From Candidatus Acidiferrales bacterium (GTDB lineage: Bacteria; Acidobacteriota; Terriglobia; Acidiferrales; UBA7541): 38,272 bases of DNA. This document shows, one piece after another, positions 22,974 through 30,590 of the stretch. Under the pieces are notes generated by a model. The model did no database searches, was not told the DNA's origin, and saw nothing but the letters and a program-made list of their open reading frames with translations. The stretch's first letter is position 1, and each line of letters starts with the position of its first letter. The stretch is taken from assembly GCA_031296075.1 (NCBI GenBank), contig JARLGK010000132.1, positions 1-38,272 on the forward strand, written 5' to 3'. Made by a program: the position numbers and the translations under genes.

Positions 22974-24131
22974 CTATCCTAACAGTTGCACGAAGATTTC
23001 GTTTGATACCGTGAGGCGGTCGGGGGCGATGCGGAGGCGCGAGCCGTCCACTTCGATGAAGCCATTGGAGCGCAGGTAGTCGATGCGATCACGGAGAACG
23101 GCGAGGCGGTCGCTCAGGTGCGGGTCGAAGCTGTAATCGCGCTCGATCCTGGCGAAGTCGATGCCCTCCAGCTGGCGGAGGCCGAGGTAAAACTCCTCCT
23201 GTAGGGCCTGCGGTGGCACGACGGTCTCGAATTGCTCGTGCGCCGAGGCGCCGCGCTCTATTAGCGTGACGTAGCGGGCCGGCTCGTGAACGTTGGCCCA
23301 CCGCGAGCCCCCGTCAAACGAGTGGGCGCCTGCGCCGAGGCCGAGGTAAGGCTGGCGGCGCCAATATTTCAGGTTGTGCTGCGAGTGGCGGCCGGGCAGA
23401 CCCCAATTCGAAATCTCGTAGTGATCGTAGCCAGCAGAGGCGAGGCGCGCGGCGGCATAGTCGTAGAAATCGGCCATGGCGTCGTCGTCGGGGATCTTAG
23501 CCGCGCCATAGCGGCTGCCGCCGGCGAGCACTTCCTTGCCCAGGCGGCTGTCGTCGTCCACTTCGAGCATGTACACCGAAACGTGCTCAGGGAGAATCCG
23601 CAGGAGCTGGCCGACGGACGCCTCCCAGGACTCGTGCGTCTGGTGCGCCAGGCCCGCGATGAGGTCCATGCTGATATTGCGGAATCCGGCGGCGCGGAGG
23701 AAGTCCGCGGCGCGATAAATGTCCTCGCGGCGATGCATGCGGCCCGCGGCCTTAAGCTCGCGGTCGTCGAAGGATTGCGCGCCGAGGCTGATGCGATTGA
23801 AGCCGGCCGCGAGCCACGCGGCTGCCTTCTGCCGCGTGATGGTTTCGGGATCGGCTTCCAGCGTGACTTCCGTGAGTTCTGAGCCGCTCGCCTGGCGGAG
23901 ACTATCGAGAATCCGCGTGAGCAGAGCGGGGTCGAGAAGGCTGGGCGTGCCTCCGCCGAAGTACACGGTGTCCACGGTCGGGCCGGCGGAAAGGTCGGAG
24001 GTTTCGATCTCGCGGCAGATGGCGTCGGCGTAAGGCTCGAAGCGGTCGCGGGAGACCACACCCGTGTGGAAATTGCAGTAGGTGCAGCGCGTCTGGCAGA
24101 ACGGAACCTGGATGTAAACGCCAAGAGTCAT
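22974..24131 (-). CDS. hemW: HemW-type radical SAM protein (HemN-like)
   Basis: The 385-residue protein carries the radical SAM cluster motif C12-x3-C16-x2-C19 in VPFCQTRCTYCNF. The fourth Cys of true HemN (CxC) is absent, as in HemW. Other family blocks are VDTVYFGGGTPSLL, RISLGAQSFDDRELKAAGR, ISMDLIAGLAHQT and GLGAGAHSF. The C-terminal HemN domain (EEFYLGLRQLEGIDF and LRSNGFIEVDGSRLRIAPDR) is present. HemW proteins bind heme and act as heme chaperones, rather than coproporphyrinogen dehydrogenases. The ATG at 24131 gives the classic LGVYIQVPFC start; the longer frame to 24191 lies in repeat-like DNA. It is followed five bases later by a secreted unknown protein gene. Confidence 0.92.
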   Translation of the reverse strand: MTLGVYIQVPFCQTRCTYCNFHTGVVSRDRFEPYADAICREIETSDLSAGPTVDTVYFGGGTPSLLDPALLTRILDSLRQASGSELTEVTLEADPETITRQKAAAWLAAGFNRISLGAQSFDDRELKAAGRMHRREDIYRAADFLRAAGFRNISMDLIAGLAHQTHESWEASVGQLLRILPEHVSVYMLEVDDDSRLGKEVLAGGSRYGAAKIPDDDAMADFYDYAAARLASAGYDHYEISNWGLPGRHSQHNLKYWRRQPYLGLGAGAHSFDGGSRWANVHEPARYVTLIERGASAHEQFETVVPPQALQEEFYLGLRQLEGIDFARIERDYSFDPHLSDRLAVLRDRIDYLRSNGFIEVDGSRLRIAPDRLTVSNEIFVQLLG

Positions 24132-24143
24132 GGGAAGATTAAA

Positions 24144-24180
24144 CGTTAACACATAGAACACACGGAGGCCGCGGGGAGAA
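24144..24180 (+). repeat. Degenerate CACAGAG-family tract
   Basis: AACACATAGAACACACGGAG and GGGGAGAAA resemble an eroded heptamer tract at the hemW 5' side. Only two heptamers (CACATAG and CACGGAG) are near consensus, so the assignment is weak. Confidence 0.35.
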
Positions 24181-24194
24181 ACTCGCGCCACGCG

Positions 24195-25232
24195 TTAAAT
24201 GTAGCGGGGAATACCCGTGATAAATTTGAATAGAGCTGGATGCTCGAAAATGGTGGCATTGATCAGGGCGTGAAGATCGGCTTCGGCGTCGAGAAACTCA
24301 CTCACTCTGCTCTCCGGACCGCCGGTCACAACACGCTTCGCGTCTTCAACCAGTCGCTTTTCGATGTCTTTAGTGTGCGCGTGCATCGCTTCGCGTCGCA
24401 AATATTCGCTGATGGCCACGAATTCCCCGCCGTCGAGCCACACGCCATGGCACTGCGGACACCAATCAATTACGACCGAGGAGTGACCGAAAATCACTGA
24501 CACCATTCTCGTGGTCTTGCATTTGACGCAAGGGCGATTGGTGGCGACGACGCTCGTCCTTTCTATGTTGTCAACTTCGTCGTTCAACCAGCGAAGCGAT
24601 CCGTCGTCGACCCTGTTTTTCAATTTGCGCAATTCATCCTTGACCAGCCAGAGGCCCTTGCATTTGGGGCAGCCTTCGAACTCCATGCGAGAAATCGAGT
24701 AGAGATTCAGGCTGTTTCCGCACGCCGGGCAACTGTCCGTCGTGCCCTTCAACTTTTCGGCACCTTTAACCGGCGGGACATCCACATCAGAATCCGTCTC
24801 GCTGCTTTTCTTGATGCGCTTGAACCAGTAGGGCACGTGAACGTCATTTACAAAATCGGAAAAACCCTTGCCTTGCACGGGCATGGTCTTCGCGAGATTT
24901 TGGTCGATCAAATTCAACTCCCCACCATCGAGCCAAAAGCCCCCGCAGTTTGTGCAGTGGTGCAGGAAGATTTCATCGGATTCCAGGAACTTGACCTTCA
25001 CAAGATCAACAATGCCGCACCGGGGGCACTTCAGGTGCTGGTTCTCTGGCTCAACGTCTTTATTTTCTTCGCAGAATTCGATGCTTCCCTGAACGCGAAA
25101 GGCCATTTTGTCCAGCTCGCCGGCGTCGAGCCAGAGGCTGCCGCACTTCTCGCACACGTCGTAGGAAACCCTGTCCTTCTTCGTGACTACCGTGTTGTTG
25201 GTCATCTCAGTGCCGCAGTTCAGACAATTCAT
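24195..25232 (-). CDS. Four-repeat TFIIB-type zinc-ribbon protein
   Basis: The 345-residue protein contains four zf-TFIIB-like units, each CxxC...CxxCxxxWLDxGE. Cysteine pairs are C3/C6 with C27/C30, C69/C72 with C93/C96, C168/C171 with C188/C191, and C235/C238 with C258/C261. Units 1, 2 and 4 keep the WLDxGE(L/F) end; unit 3 reads WLVKDEL. The linkers are Lys/Asp-rich and the C-terminus is helical. Most relatives I know have one or two units, so four is unusual. The role is unknown; small family members are annotated only as zinc-ribbon proteins. There is no signal peptide. The ATG at 25232 opens directly with the first CxxC. It lies 63 bases upstream of hemW on the same strand. Confidence 0.88.
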   Translation of the reverse strand: MNCLNCGTEMTNNTVVTKKDRVSYDVCEKCGSLWLDAGELDKMAFRVQGSIEFCEENKDVEPENQHLKCPRCGIVDLVKVKFLESDEIFLHHCTNCGGFWLDGGELNLIDQNLAKTMPVQGKGFSDFVNDVHVPYWFKRIKKSSETDSDVDVPPVKGAEKLKGTTDSCPACGNSLNLYSISRMEFEGCPKCKGLWLVKDELRKLKNRVDDGSLRWLNDEVDNIERTSVVATNRPCVKCKTTRMVSVIFGHSSVVIDWCPQCHGVWLDGGEFVAISEYLRREAMHAHTKDIEKRLVEDAKRVVTGGPESRVSEFLDAEADLHALINATIFEHPALFKFITGIPRYI

Positions 25233-25393
25233 CTAGAATGCCTCCGGCGCAACATGGCTCGGTGTGCCACTTTCGAACGTTATTGTGACGGAAGAACGAT
25301 ACGTGGGCGGCGCTTGCGGGTCAAGGTAGGTTAACACGGTGCACGGGACCGACCTCAACGAGCATCTGATAACATGGGCGCGGAGAGAGAACA

Positions 25394-26479
25394 TTGACTA
25401 TGGAAACACCGCTGATCGAAGTGCATCGCGCGGCTGGCGCGCGAATCGGGGAATATTCCGGCGTCGCGCTGCCGGAAGCGTTCTCCGACCTCGAACGCGA
25501 GTACGGCGCGGCGCGGGAAAGCGTAGCGCTGTTCGACACAAGCTGGCACGCTGTGCTCGAGCTGACGGGGCGCGACCGCGTGAAATATCTGCACGCAATT
25601 TCATCGAACAATATTCAGGCGCTTGAGACCGGGCACGGGACGCTCGCGCTGCTGCTGAACCCACAGGGGCGCATACAGGCCGAGATCGAAGTGTATGCGC
25701 TGCCGGAAAAGCTGCTCGTCCTATCGCACGCTTCGCTGCGGGAACAAACCATTGTGCTGCTCAAGAAATACGTCATCGGATCGCAGGTGAAGATCGAGGA
25801 TGTGACCGACCAAATGGGAAGCCTCGCGATCGAGGGGCCGCGAGCGGGAGTAATTGTCGAACAGGCTTGCGGCGTGAAATTCGAGGATGTGCCCGAGATG
25901 GCCATCCGGGATGTGACGATCAAAGGCATTCCCTGCCAACTCGTTCGGCGGTCGAATTTTGGCGAGATGGGCGCAGAGTTCATTGCGGGGCGGGATTGCC
26001 TAGCTTCACTCTGGGGAATATTGCTCGCAGGCGTGCGCGCGCGCGGCGGCGAGCCGATCGGCATGGGAGCGCTGAACGCGCTGCGTCTCGAGGCCGGCGT
26101 GCCCTGGTTCCCTGCCGACTTTAACGACGCGATGATCCCGCACGAGGCCGCACTTGAGCATACGCACATCAGCTTCAACAAGGGCTGCTACACGGGACAG
26201 GAGATCGTCGAGCGGGTGCGGACGCGAGGGCACGTCAACCGGAAGCGCGTAGGGCTGAAGTTTTCGACTGTTGCGCCGCCGGCTCCCGGAACGAAGCTGC
26301 GCGCGGGTGGCGCGGAAATCGGATTTGTGACCAGCGCCGCGTTTTCGCCGGATGCCAAGCCCGCCATCGGCATGGGTTACGTGCGGCGCGAACAGTTTGC
26401 GCCAGGCAGCGTGGTCGAATTCGATGGCGGCACAGCAGAGGTTAAGGACAGCCCGACGTCAGCAGTCCACAGTCAGTAA
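25394..26479 (+). CDS. ygfZ: YgfZ/GcvT-like folate-binding protein
   Basis: The 361-residue protein belongs to the YgfZ/IBA57 group, tetrahydrofolate-binding proteins that help maturation or repair of some Fe-S enzymes. The defining motif K263-G-C265-Y-T-G-Q-E lies in FNKGCYTGQEIVERV, followed by RGHVNRKRVGL. The GcvT-like fold is also shown by LNPQGRIQAEIEVY and GMGALNALRLEAGVPWF. I use the TTG at 25394, since GGAG sits eight bases upstream and the protein then begins MTMETPL as in relatives; the ATG two codons later (25400) is the alternative. It stands alone, divergent from the zinc-ribbon gene, and ends before the second composite repeat. Confidence 0.9.
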   Translation: MTMETPLIEVHRAAGARIGEYSGVALPEAFSDLEREYGAARESVALFDTSWHAVLELTGRDRVKYLHAISSNNIQALETGHGTLALLLNPQGRIQAEIEVYALPEKLLVLSHASLREQTIVLLKKYVIGSQVKIEDVTDQMGSLAIEGPRAGVIVEQACGVKFEDVPEMAIRDVTIKGIPCQLVRRSNFGEMGAEFIAGRDCLASLWGILLAGVRARGGEPIGMGALNALRLEAGVPWFPADFNDAMIPHEAALEHTHISFNKGCYTGQEIVERVRTRGHVNRKRVGLKFSTVAPPAPGTKLRAGGAEIGFVTSAAFSPDAKPAIGMGYVRREQFAPGSVVEFDGGTAEVKDSPTSAVHSQ

Positions 26480-26507
26480 TTCACAACGAGGCTAAATCGC
26501 AGGACTC

Positions 26508-26600
26508 ACCGCAGAGGCGCAGAGAGCGCAGAGAAACCGCAACGATAACCGTGAGACCCACCACAGAGGACACTGAGAAGGCAAAGTGAGCACGGAGAAA
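26508..26600 (+). repeat. Composite CGCAGAG/CACAGAG intergenic repeat, second copy
   Basis: CGCAGAG at 26510, 26518 and 26527; then CACAGAG (26562), CACTGAG (26571), CAAAGTG (26582) and CACGGAG (26591) with spacers 2, 4 and 2. Total span 88 bases and second-block offset 52, identical to the copy at 15313-15406. Both share GCAACG in the middle. It lies in the convergent gap between ygfZ and the dinB-family gene. Confidence 0.9.
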
Positions 26601-26689
26601 GATTAGAACTCACCGCGCCCTTCCTCCGCTAGGGCAGGGAGCCGCGGAGACGGCGAAATAGAAAATCGACGAGGGATTCTTCGACTGCG

Positions 26690-26736
26690 TGGCCGGACGC
26701 CCTGCAGGAGCGGGGCGGAAGAAAACGCTCCGGCCA
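26690..26736. repeat. Nested stem-loop with perfect eight-base outer arms
   Basis: TGGCCGGA (26690-26697) pairs perfectly with TCCGGCCA (26729-26736). Inside, CGCCC (26698) can pair with GGGCG (26713). It is flanked by GGGATTCTTCGACTGCG on the left and CTCCGCTCAGAATGACG on the right. These look like two halves of a single repeat (from memory of Acidobacteriota intergenic DNA), so the stem-loop may be an insert. Confidence 0.55.
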
Positions 26737-26775
26737 CTCCGCTCAGAATGACGAGCACCTACTGAGAAACGGACG

Positions 26776-27330
26776 TTACGTCTTTTGCGCCTGCGCGGCC
26801 TGGGCACGCGCCGCCTGCTGGGCTTCGCGCTGGCGCGTGAGGTGCGGGACGACACCGACCATGCGCTCGAGGACCATCAGCTGTCCGCGATGATGCATTT
26901 CGTGCTCCTTCGCGGAAAGCAGCATGTCGAAGCGCGTCCTGGTGGCCGGCGTGGCGCCCGGCGGCATGGCCATCGCCTCGGCAAGGAACGATTCCGGCAG
27001 GCCTTCGAGATACGACGCGAACTTGTCGCCCTGCGCTTGCAGGAGCGCGATCAGTTCGGCTTTCGTTCGGTGCTTGGATTCCTCGGCGGAGATCTTCTGA
27101 AACAACTCCGGGAAATTGACCTTCGACAAATCGGCAATCTTATTGCCGTGAATGTGAAGAGCGAAATCCGATCCATAGGCAATGTGCGCCAGCGTTTGCG
27201 CGATGGTCCGCGAATCGGGCGTGGCCTTGAAGTCGTACTTGCCTTCGGGAATATCCGTCGCGATTTGAATCGTATTCTTCCGCACCGTGCGAAACGCTGC
27301 AGCCATCTCTTTCCCGCCGTAGTAACTCAT
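26776..27330 (-). CDS. DinB/YfiT-like family protein
   Basis: The 184-residue protein is a four-helix DinB-type protein. The three His positions of the likely metal site are visible in LAHIAYGSDF (helix 2) and KEHEMHHRGQLMVLERM (helix 3). DinB-family proteins bind a divalent metal and include thiol-dependent transferases; the exact reaction here is unknown. The C-terminal 25 residues are Ala/Gln-rich and probably disordered. I use the ATG at 27330, preceded by GGGAG; a GTG at 27336 is possible. No signal peptide is present. It lies 62 bases downstream of nuoB on the same strand and converges with ygfZ. Confidence 0.85.
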   Translation of the reverse strand: MSYYGGKEMAAAFRTVRKNTIQIATDIPEGKYDFKATPDSRTIAQTLAHIAYGSDFALHIHGNKIADLSKVNFPELFQKISAEESKHRTKAELIALLQAQGDKFASYLEGLPESFLAEAMAMPPGATPATRTRFDMLLSAKEHEMHHRGQLMVLERMVGVVPHLTRQREAQQAARAQAAQAQKT

Positions 27331-27392
27331 TTTCACTGTTCTCCCTGAATTCGATGCCGGTCTGTAGATTGATTCGTGTTGCCAAAAAAATG

Positions 27393-27998
27393 CTAGCTCT
27401 TGGTGAAATTCATCGAGCGGAGGAAGCTGCCGCGATCGGCGTCAATTTTCTTCTGAAGCTGGAAAACGGCGTAGAGAAGGGCTTCGGGGCGCGGCGGGCA
27501 GCCGGGCACGTACACGTCAATGGGAATCACCTGATTGACGCCCTGCACGATGGCGTAGTTGTTGAAGACGCCGCCGGAGGTTGCGCAAGCGCCCATGGAA
27601 ATGGCCCACTTGGGCTCGGGCATCTGCGCGTAAAGCTGCTTGATGATGGGCGCCATCTTCTGCGAAACGCGGCCGGCGATGATCATCAGATCAGACTGGC
27701 GGGGCGAGCCCCGAAAAACTTCGGCGCCGAAGCGCGAAATATCGTAGCGCGAGGCGGCCATCGACATCATCTCGATGGCGCAGCAGGCGAGGCCAAAGGA
27801 CATCGGCCAGATCGAGCTGCGGCGGGCCCAGTTAACGACCTTGTCGAGCGAGGCGAAGAGGATGCCTTCGTCCTTCAGGAAGTTTTCGTCATTCCCCGGC
27901 GTTTCGAGCGTGACGCCCTTTGCGAGTTCCACCGACATGGTTAGGAGCGGCTCCTGTGCCGGGACATCGGTCAATGTACCTACCCCCACATTTTGCAC
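27393..27998 (-). CDS. nuoB: NADH-quinone oxidoreductase subunit B (isolated gene)
   Basis: The protein (201 residues from GTG 27998) carries the N2 Fe-S cluster ligands of complex I subunit NuoB: C72-C73 in [12 protein letters not shown]138 in [10 protein letters not shown] and C167 in [12 protein letters not shown]. Length and the block [16 protein letters not shown] also fit. NuoB passes electrons to quinone at the base of the peripheral arm. Start choice is uncertain: GTG 27998, GTG 27989 (AGGG eight bases upstream) or ATG 27938 are possible, since the first 40 residues are variable. No other nuo gene is adjacent. It may belong to a split complex I, so the gene is not evidence of a local nuo operon. 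Confidence 0.9.
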   Translation of the reverse strand: MQNVGVGTLTDVPAQEPLLTMSVELAKGVTLETPGNDENFLKDEGILFASLDKVVNWARRSSIWPMSFGLACCAIEMMSMAASRYDISRFGAEVFRGSPRQSDLMIIAGRVSQKMAPIIKQLYAQMPEPKWAISMGACATSGGVFNNYAIVQGVNQVIPIDVYVPGCPPRPEALLYAVFQLQKKIDADRGSFLRSMNFTKS

Positions 27999-28081
27999 CC
28001 TGGCGCGCAGGTTTGCAATGGAACAGACGCGGGCAGGTGAGCTAGAGTTGTGCCGGTTACGAGCAGTTTCCTGGAGGCGTT

Positions 28082-28582
28082 ATGAAATCGGAGATCTTGA
28101 TTCCGTGCGCGATCGCACTGAGTTTTGCCTTGGGAATGGCCTTGCAGTCGGCGCGAGGATCGGGCGACGAAAAGGACATGCCGCGGGTGACAGGTTTCGG
28201 CGGTTTTTTCTTCAAGGCACAGAGCCCGGGGAAACTCGGGGAGTGGTATCGCGTGCACCTGGGCATCGCGCTCCAGGCAGGAGGGAAAAGCGAACACCCG
28301 CCTCAATTCTACCCGTTTGAATGGCGCGAGAAGGGCCATCCGGACACGGTCGGCGCGACCGTCTTTTCCATTTTTCCGGCAGACACGAAGTATTTCGCCC
28401 CAAGCAACGCACCATTCATGTTGAATTTCCGCGTGGCGAATCTCGAACGTCTGCTCGCGCAGCTGCGCGAAGAGGGTGTGAAAGTGGACGACAAGATCCA
28501 GGACGACGGCAACGGCCGGTTCGGCTACGCAATGGACCCGGAGGGAAATCGCATCGAACTGTGGGAGCCGAAGGGCGAGTGA
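28082..28582 (+). CDS. VOC (glyoxalase-like) domain protein with signal peptide
   Basis: The 166-residue protein has a hydrophobic N-terminus (about residues 5-25, LIPCAIALSFALGMALQSA) ahead of one VOC domain. VOC markers are FFFKAQSPGKLGEWYRVHLGI, FMLNFRVANLERLLAQLREE and GRFGYAMDPEGNRIELWEP, the last holding the metal-ligand Glu region. Soluble relatives in this group begin at MPRVTGF (28178 here). GGAGG four bases before the ATG at 28082 supports the longer form, so it is probably exported or membrane-tethered. Substrate unknown (VOC enzymes include dioxygenases, isomerases and resistance proteins). It starts 83 bases from nuoB (divergent) and converges with the frameshifted Ig-like gene, one base apart. 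Confidence 0.85.
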   Translation: MKSEILIPCAIALSFALGMALQSARGSGDEKDMPRVTGFGGFFFKAQSPGKLGEWYRVHLGIALQAGGKSEHPPQFYPFEWREKGHPDTVGATVFSIFPADTKYFAPSNAPFMLNFRVANLERLLAQLREEGVKVDDKIQDDGNGRFGYAMDPEGNRIELWEPKGE

Positions 28583-28583
28583 C

Positions 28584-29031
28584 CTAGTGGACTTCGACGA
28601 TGGCCGTGGCGGTCTTTTTGTTCCCGGTGGCATCGGTGGCGGTGAAGGTGTAGGTCGTGGTCTTTTTCGGCGAGACGCTGACGCAGCGCTCAAATGCAGG
28701 CCAGACGGCGTTTGATTGCGGTTCAAGCGTAACGGACTTGGCGTTTGAAACACTGTAGCACAACGTGGTTAAATCGCCGCGCTGGATGACGCCGGGATAC
28801 GCGTAGAAATTCAGGATCTCGAAGCGGTCGCCGCCCATGGCCTGGAAAACTTTCTGATCGTGCGAGCGTTCCGTTTCCGACGCGCTCCTCCATGACACGG
28901 TTGCCGTTCCAACGCATGTAAAACACGCTGCCGACATATGCCGCAGCCAGGCAAACAACGACGAGGGAGCCGATTACGTACATGCGCATCCCCGTGCGCG
29001 GCGGAGTTCCCGGATTGGGATCGCTAAACAC
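28584..29031 (-). pseudogene. Frameshifted membrane-anchored Ig-like domain protein
   Basis: Two overlapping minus-strand frames join into one protein. The first (from GTG 29031, GGAG six bases upstream) gives a short cytoplasmic part and a membrane helix (MYVIGSLVVVCLAAAYVGSV) up to RWNGNRVMEER. The second resumes at ERSHDQKVFQAMGGDRF and continues with a beta-sandwich, Ig-like domain (SVSNAKSVTLEPQ and KKTTTYTFTATDATGNKKTAT). Moving from one frame to the other needs removal of one base near 28880-28892, around GGAGGAGCGCG. It is either a true one-base insertion or an assembly/sequencing error. It follows the pseudopilin-like gene directly and is probably the last cistron of the pilus operon. 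Confidence 0.7.
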
Positions 29032-29040
29032 AGGCAACTC

Positions 29041-30039
29041 CTACTGACTTTGCGGCTGGGGCTGCGACGGCGGCATGATCGTCCCGCCGAAGCCGGTAGG
29101 ATTGGCATTCGGGTTCGCGGTTCCGATTCCCCCGGCGCCCGTTGGCTGGCCGGCCGGCGCTCCCAGAGGCGAAAGCCCCTGCTGGACGGCGCGGGCCTGA
29201 TCCTCGAGCGGATTCCAAATGAACTCCCAGTCTTTGTATTTCTTCCCGCCGTCGTAAACCTTAATCGAGAGCGCCTCCGAGTCGGTCCCACCGCGGACGC
29301 CGGTCAGGAAAGCGCCAAGCACGGGACCATCCACCGGGCCGGTCGGCTTCAGAAGCGAAAGCGGATTCACCGGCTGGTCGGAAGACGAAGACTGCCCGGG
29401 GGCGGGATTCTGTGCGCCACCCGCCGCAGAATTGTCCGTGGTCGAGCCGGGCGCCGGCTGCCCTGAAGTATTTCCGCCCGGCGCAGAATTCGGAGCATTC
29501 GCGCCGCTCGCGCCGCTGGTTCCCGAAGCCATGCTCGAGACCGGCGTGCCGACGATCGCGCCCAGCGATGCGGTCGCTGGAATCGTTCCGCCGTTCAGTT
29601 TCATCAGCGCCATCTGCTGCAGAGTGGCGTAATGGGAGCTCCCGATGATCTGACCCGCGGCGTTTACGTAGATCAACCGCCAGGCACCGTCCCCGGACTT
29701 GTTCATCGGGTCCTTGTACGCCGCGTAGCGAAGGAAATGGAGCTCGGGAAGGCCTGTCTTGAGGTCATCGAGCGACTGCGGGTAATGGCCGGTCTTGCGG
29801 TAGTAGAGGCGAATGGCGCGGGTATACTGATTTCCGCGCCACACCATATCGTCCTCGCGGGCGCGACGCCCCTGCGTATAGAGGTTTTGCAGGGCCACCT
29901 GGGAAGCGGCCGCCATCACCAGGACCAGGAATAGCGCCAACAGATAGGCGGAGCCGGATTCCCCGCATCGGCGACGGCGCGGAGCGCTTTCACGAGCGCG
30001 CGAGACGCGTCTGGGCCGGGGGCTGGGCCGAGCGATCAC
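29041..30039 (-). CDS. Pseudopilin-like protein with low-complexity linker
   Basis: The 332-residue protein starts at a GTG at 30039 that overlaps the pilP stop (GTGA). A basic N-terminus precedes a hydrophobic helix (about 30-51, SAYLLALFLVLVMAAASQ), then a pseudopilin-like region: QYTRAIRLYYRKTGHYPQSLDDL and RYAAYKDPMNKSGDGAWRLIY, as in GspG. The expected cleavage site G-F-x-L-x-E is missing; only GESGSAYLL is there, so prepilin peptidase processing is uncertain. Residues about 170-235 are a Ser/Gly/Pro/Asn-rich linker. The end is Pro/Gln-rich (MPPSQPQPQSQ). It could be a minor pilin or assembly factor. It is translationally coupled to pilP. Confidence 0.75.
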   Translation of the reverse strand: MIARPSPRPRRVSRARESAPRRRRCGESGSAYLLALFLVLVMAAASQVALQNLYTQGRRAREDDMVWRGNQYTRAIRLYYRKTGHYPQSLDDLKTGLPELHFLRYAAYKDPMNKSGDGAWRLIYVNAAGQIIGSSHYATLQQMALMKLNGGTIPATASLGAIVGTPVSSMASGTSGASGANAPNSAPGGNTSGQPAPGSTTDNSAAGGAQNPAPGQSSSSDQPVNPLSLLKPTGPVDGPVLGAFLTGVRGGTDSEALSIKVYDGGKKYKDWEFIWNPLEDQARAVQQGLSPLGAPAGQPTGAGGIGTANPNANPTGFGGTIMPPSQPQPQSQ

Positions 30040-30587
30040 TGATTCCCCCCTAGATCCGGAGGCTGAACGAGAGCAACCGACGCCCGTCGGCCGGTGGCGA
30101 TCTCTTCGACATCGGCGGACTCGTTGCCGATGTGAAGCAGCCGGAAGGCGTTCAGGAACTTGTCGCCTTCGGCCACAACCAGAACGTCATCGCCGCTGGT
30201 AAAGAACGCCACGCGCTTTCCGGAGTGCGGCTGCGAGGCGTAGCCAAAAAATTCCGCGGGAACCTGCAAAGGCGGAGGCGGCGGAGGCAGCTTCGGCCCG
30301 ACCGGTTGCGGTTCAACCGGAACCTGGCTCACTGGTTTGGGAATGGGAGGCGGCGCAGCCACGAAAATATTCCTGTGCGAGCCTGCGTATTCAAGCTTGC
30401 GAAGTTTATCCAGCTCATCAATGCGAAGACCGGGTTCCTGCACGTCGAGCGGTTCGAATTTCGTATTCGCGGCAAACACCCCCGAAAGGCCGGGTACCGC
30501 CGTTCGATCGAACGCATAAAAATACGTCACCACCGCGAGCAGGACCAACAGTCCCGCGAAAACCCCAATTTTCGTGCGTTCCGACAT
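30036..30587 (-). CDS. pilP: Type IV pilus alignment protein, PilP-like
   Basis: The 183-residue protein has one N-terminal membrane helix (about 7-27), a spacer, a run of Pro residues (GPKLPPPPPPLQVP) and a C-terminal beta domain (AEFFGYASQPHSGKRVAFFT, DDVLVVAEGDKFLNAFRLL) of the GspC/PilP homology-region type. PilP links the inner-membrane PilMNO complex to the outer-membrane secretin. Typical PilP is a lipoprotein; here the anchor is a transmembrane helix, so the annotation rests on position after pilO and the C-terminal domain. It starts three bases after the pilO stop and overlaps the pseudopilin start. Confidence 0.75.
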   Translation of the reverse strand: MSERTKIGVFAGLLVLLAVVTYFYAFDRTAVPGLSGVFAANTKFEPLDVQEPGLRIDELDKLRKLEYAGSHRNIFVAAPPPIPKPVSQVPVEPQPVGPKLPPPPPPLQVPAEFFGYASQPHSGKRVAFFTSGDDVLVVAEGDKFLNAFRLLHIGNESADVEEIATGRRASVALVQPPDLGGNQ

Positions 30588-30590
30588 CGC

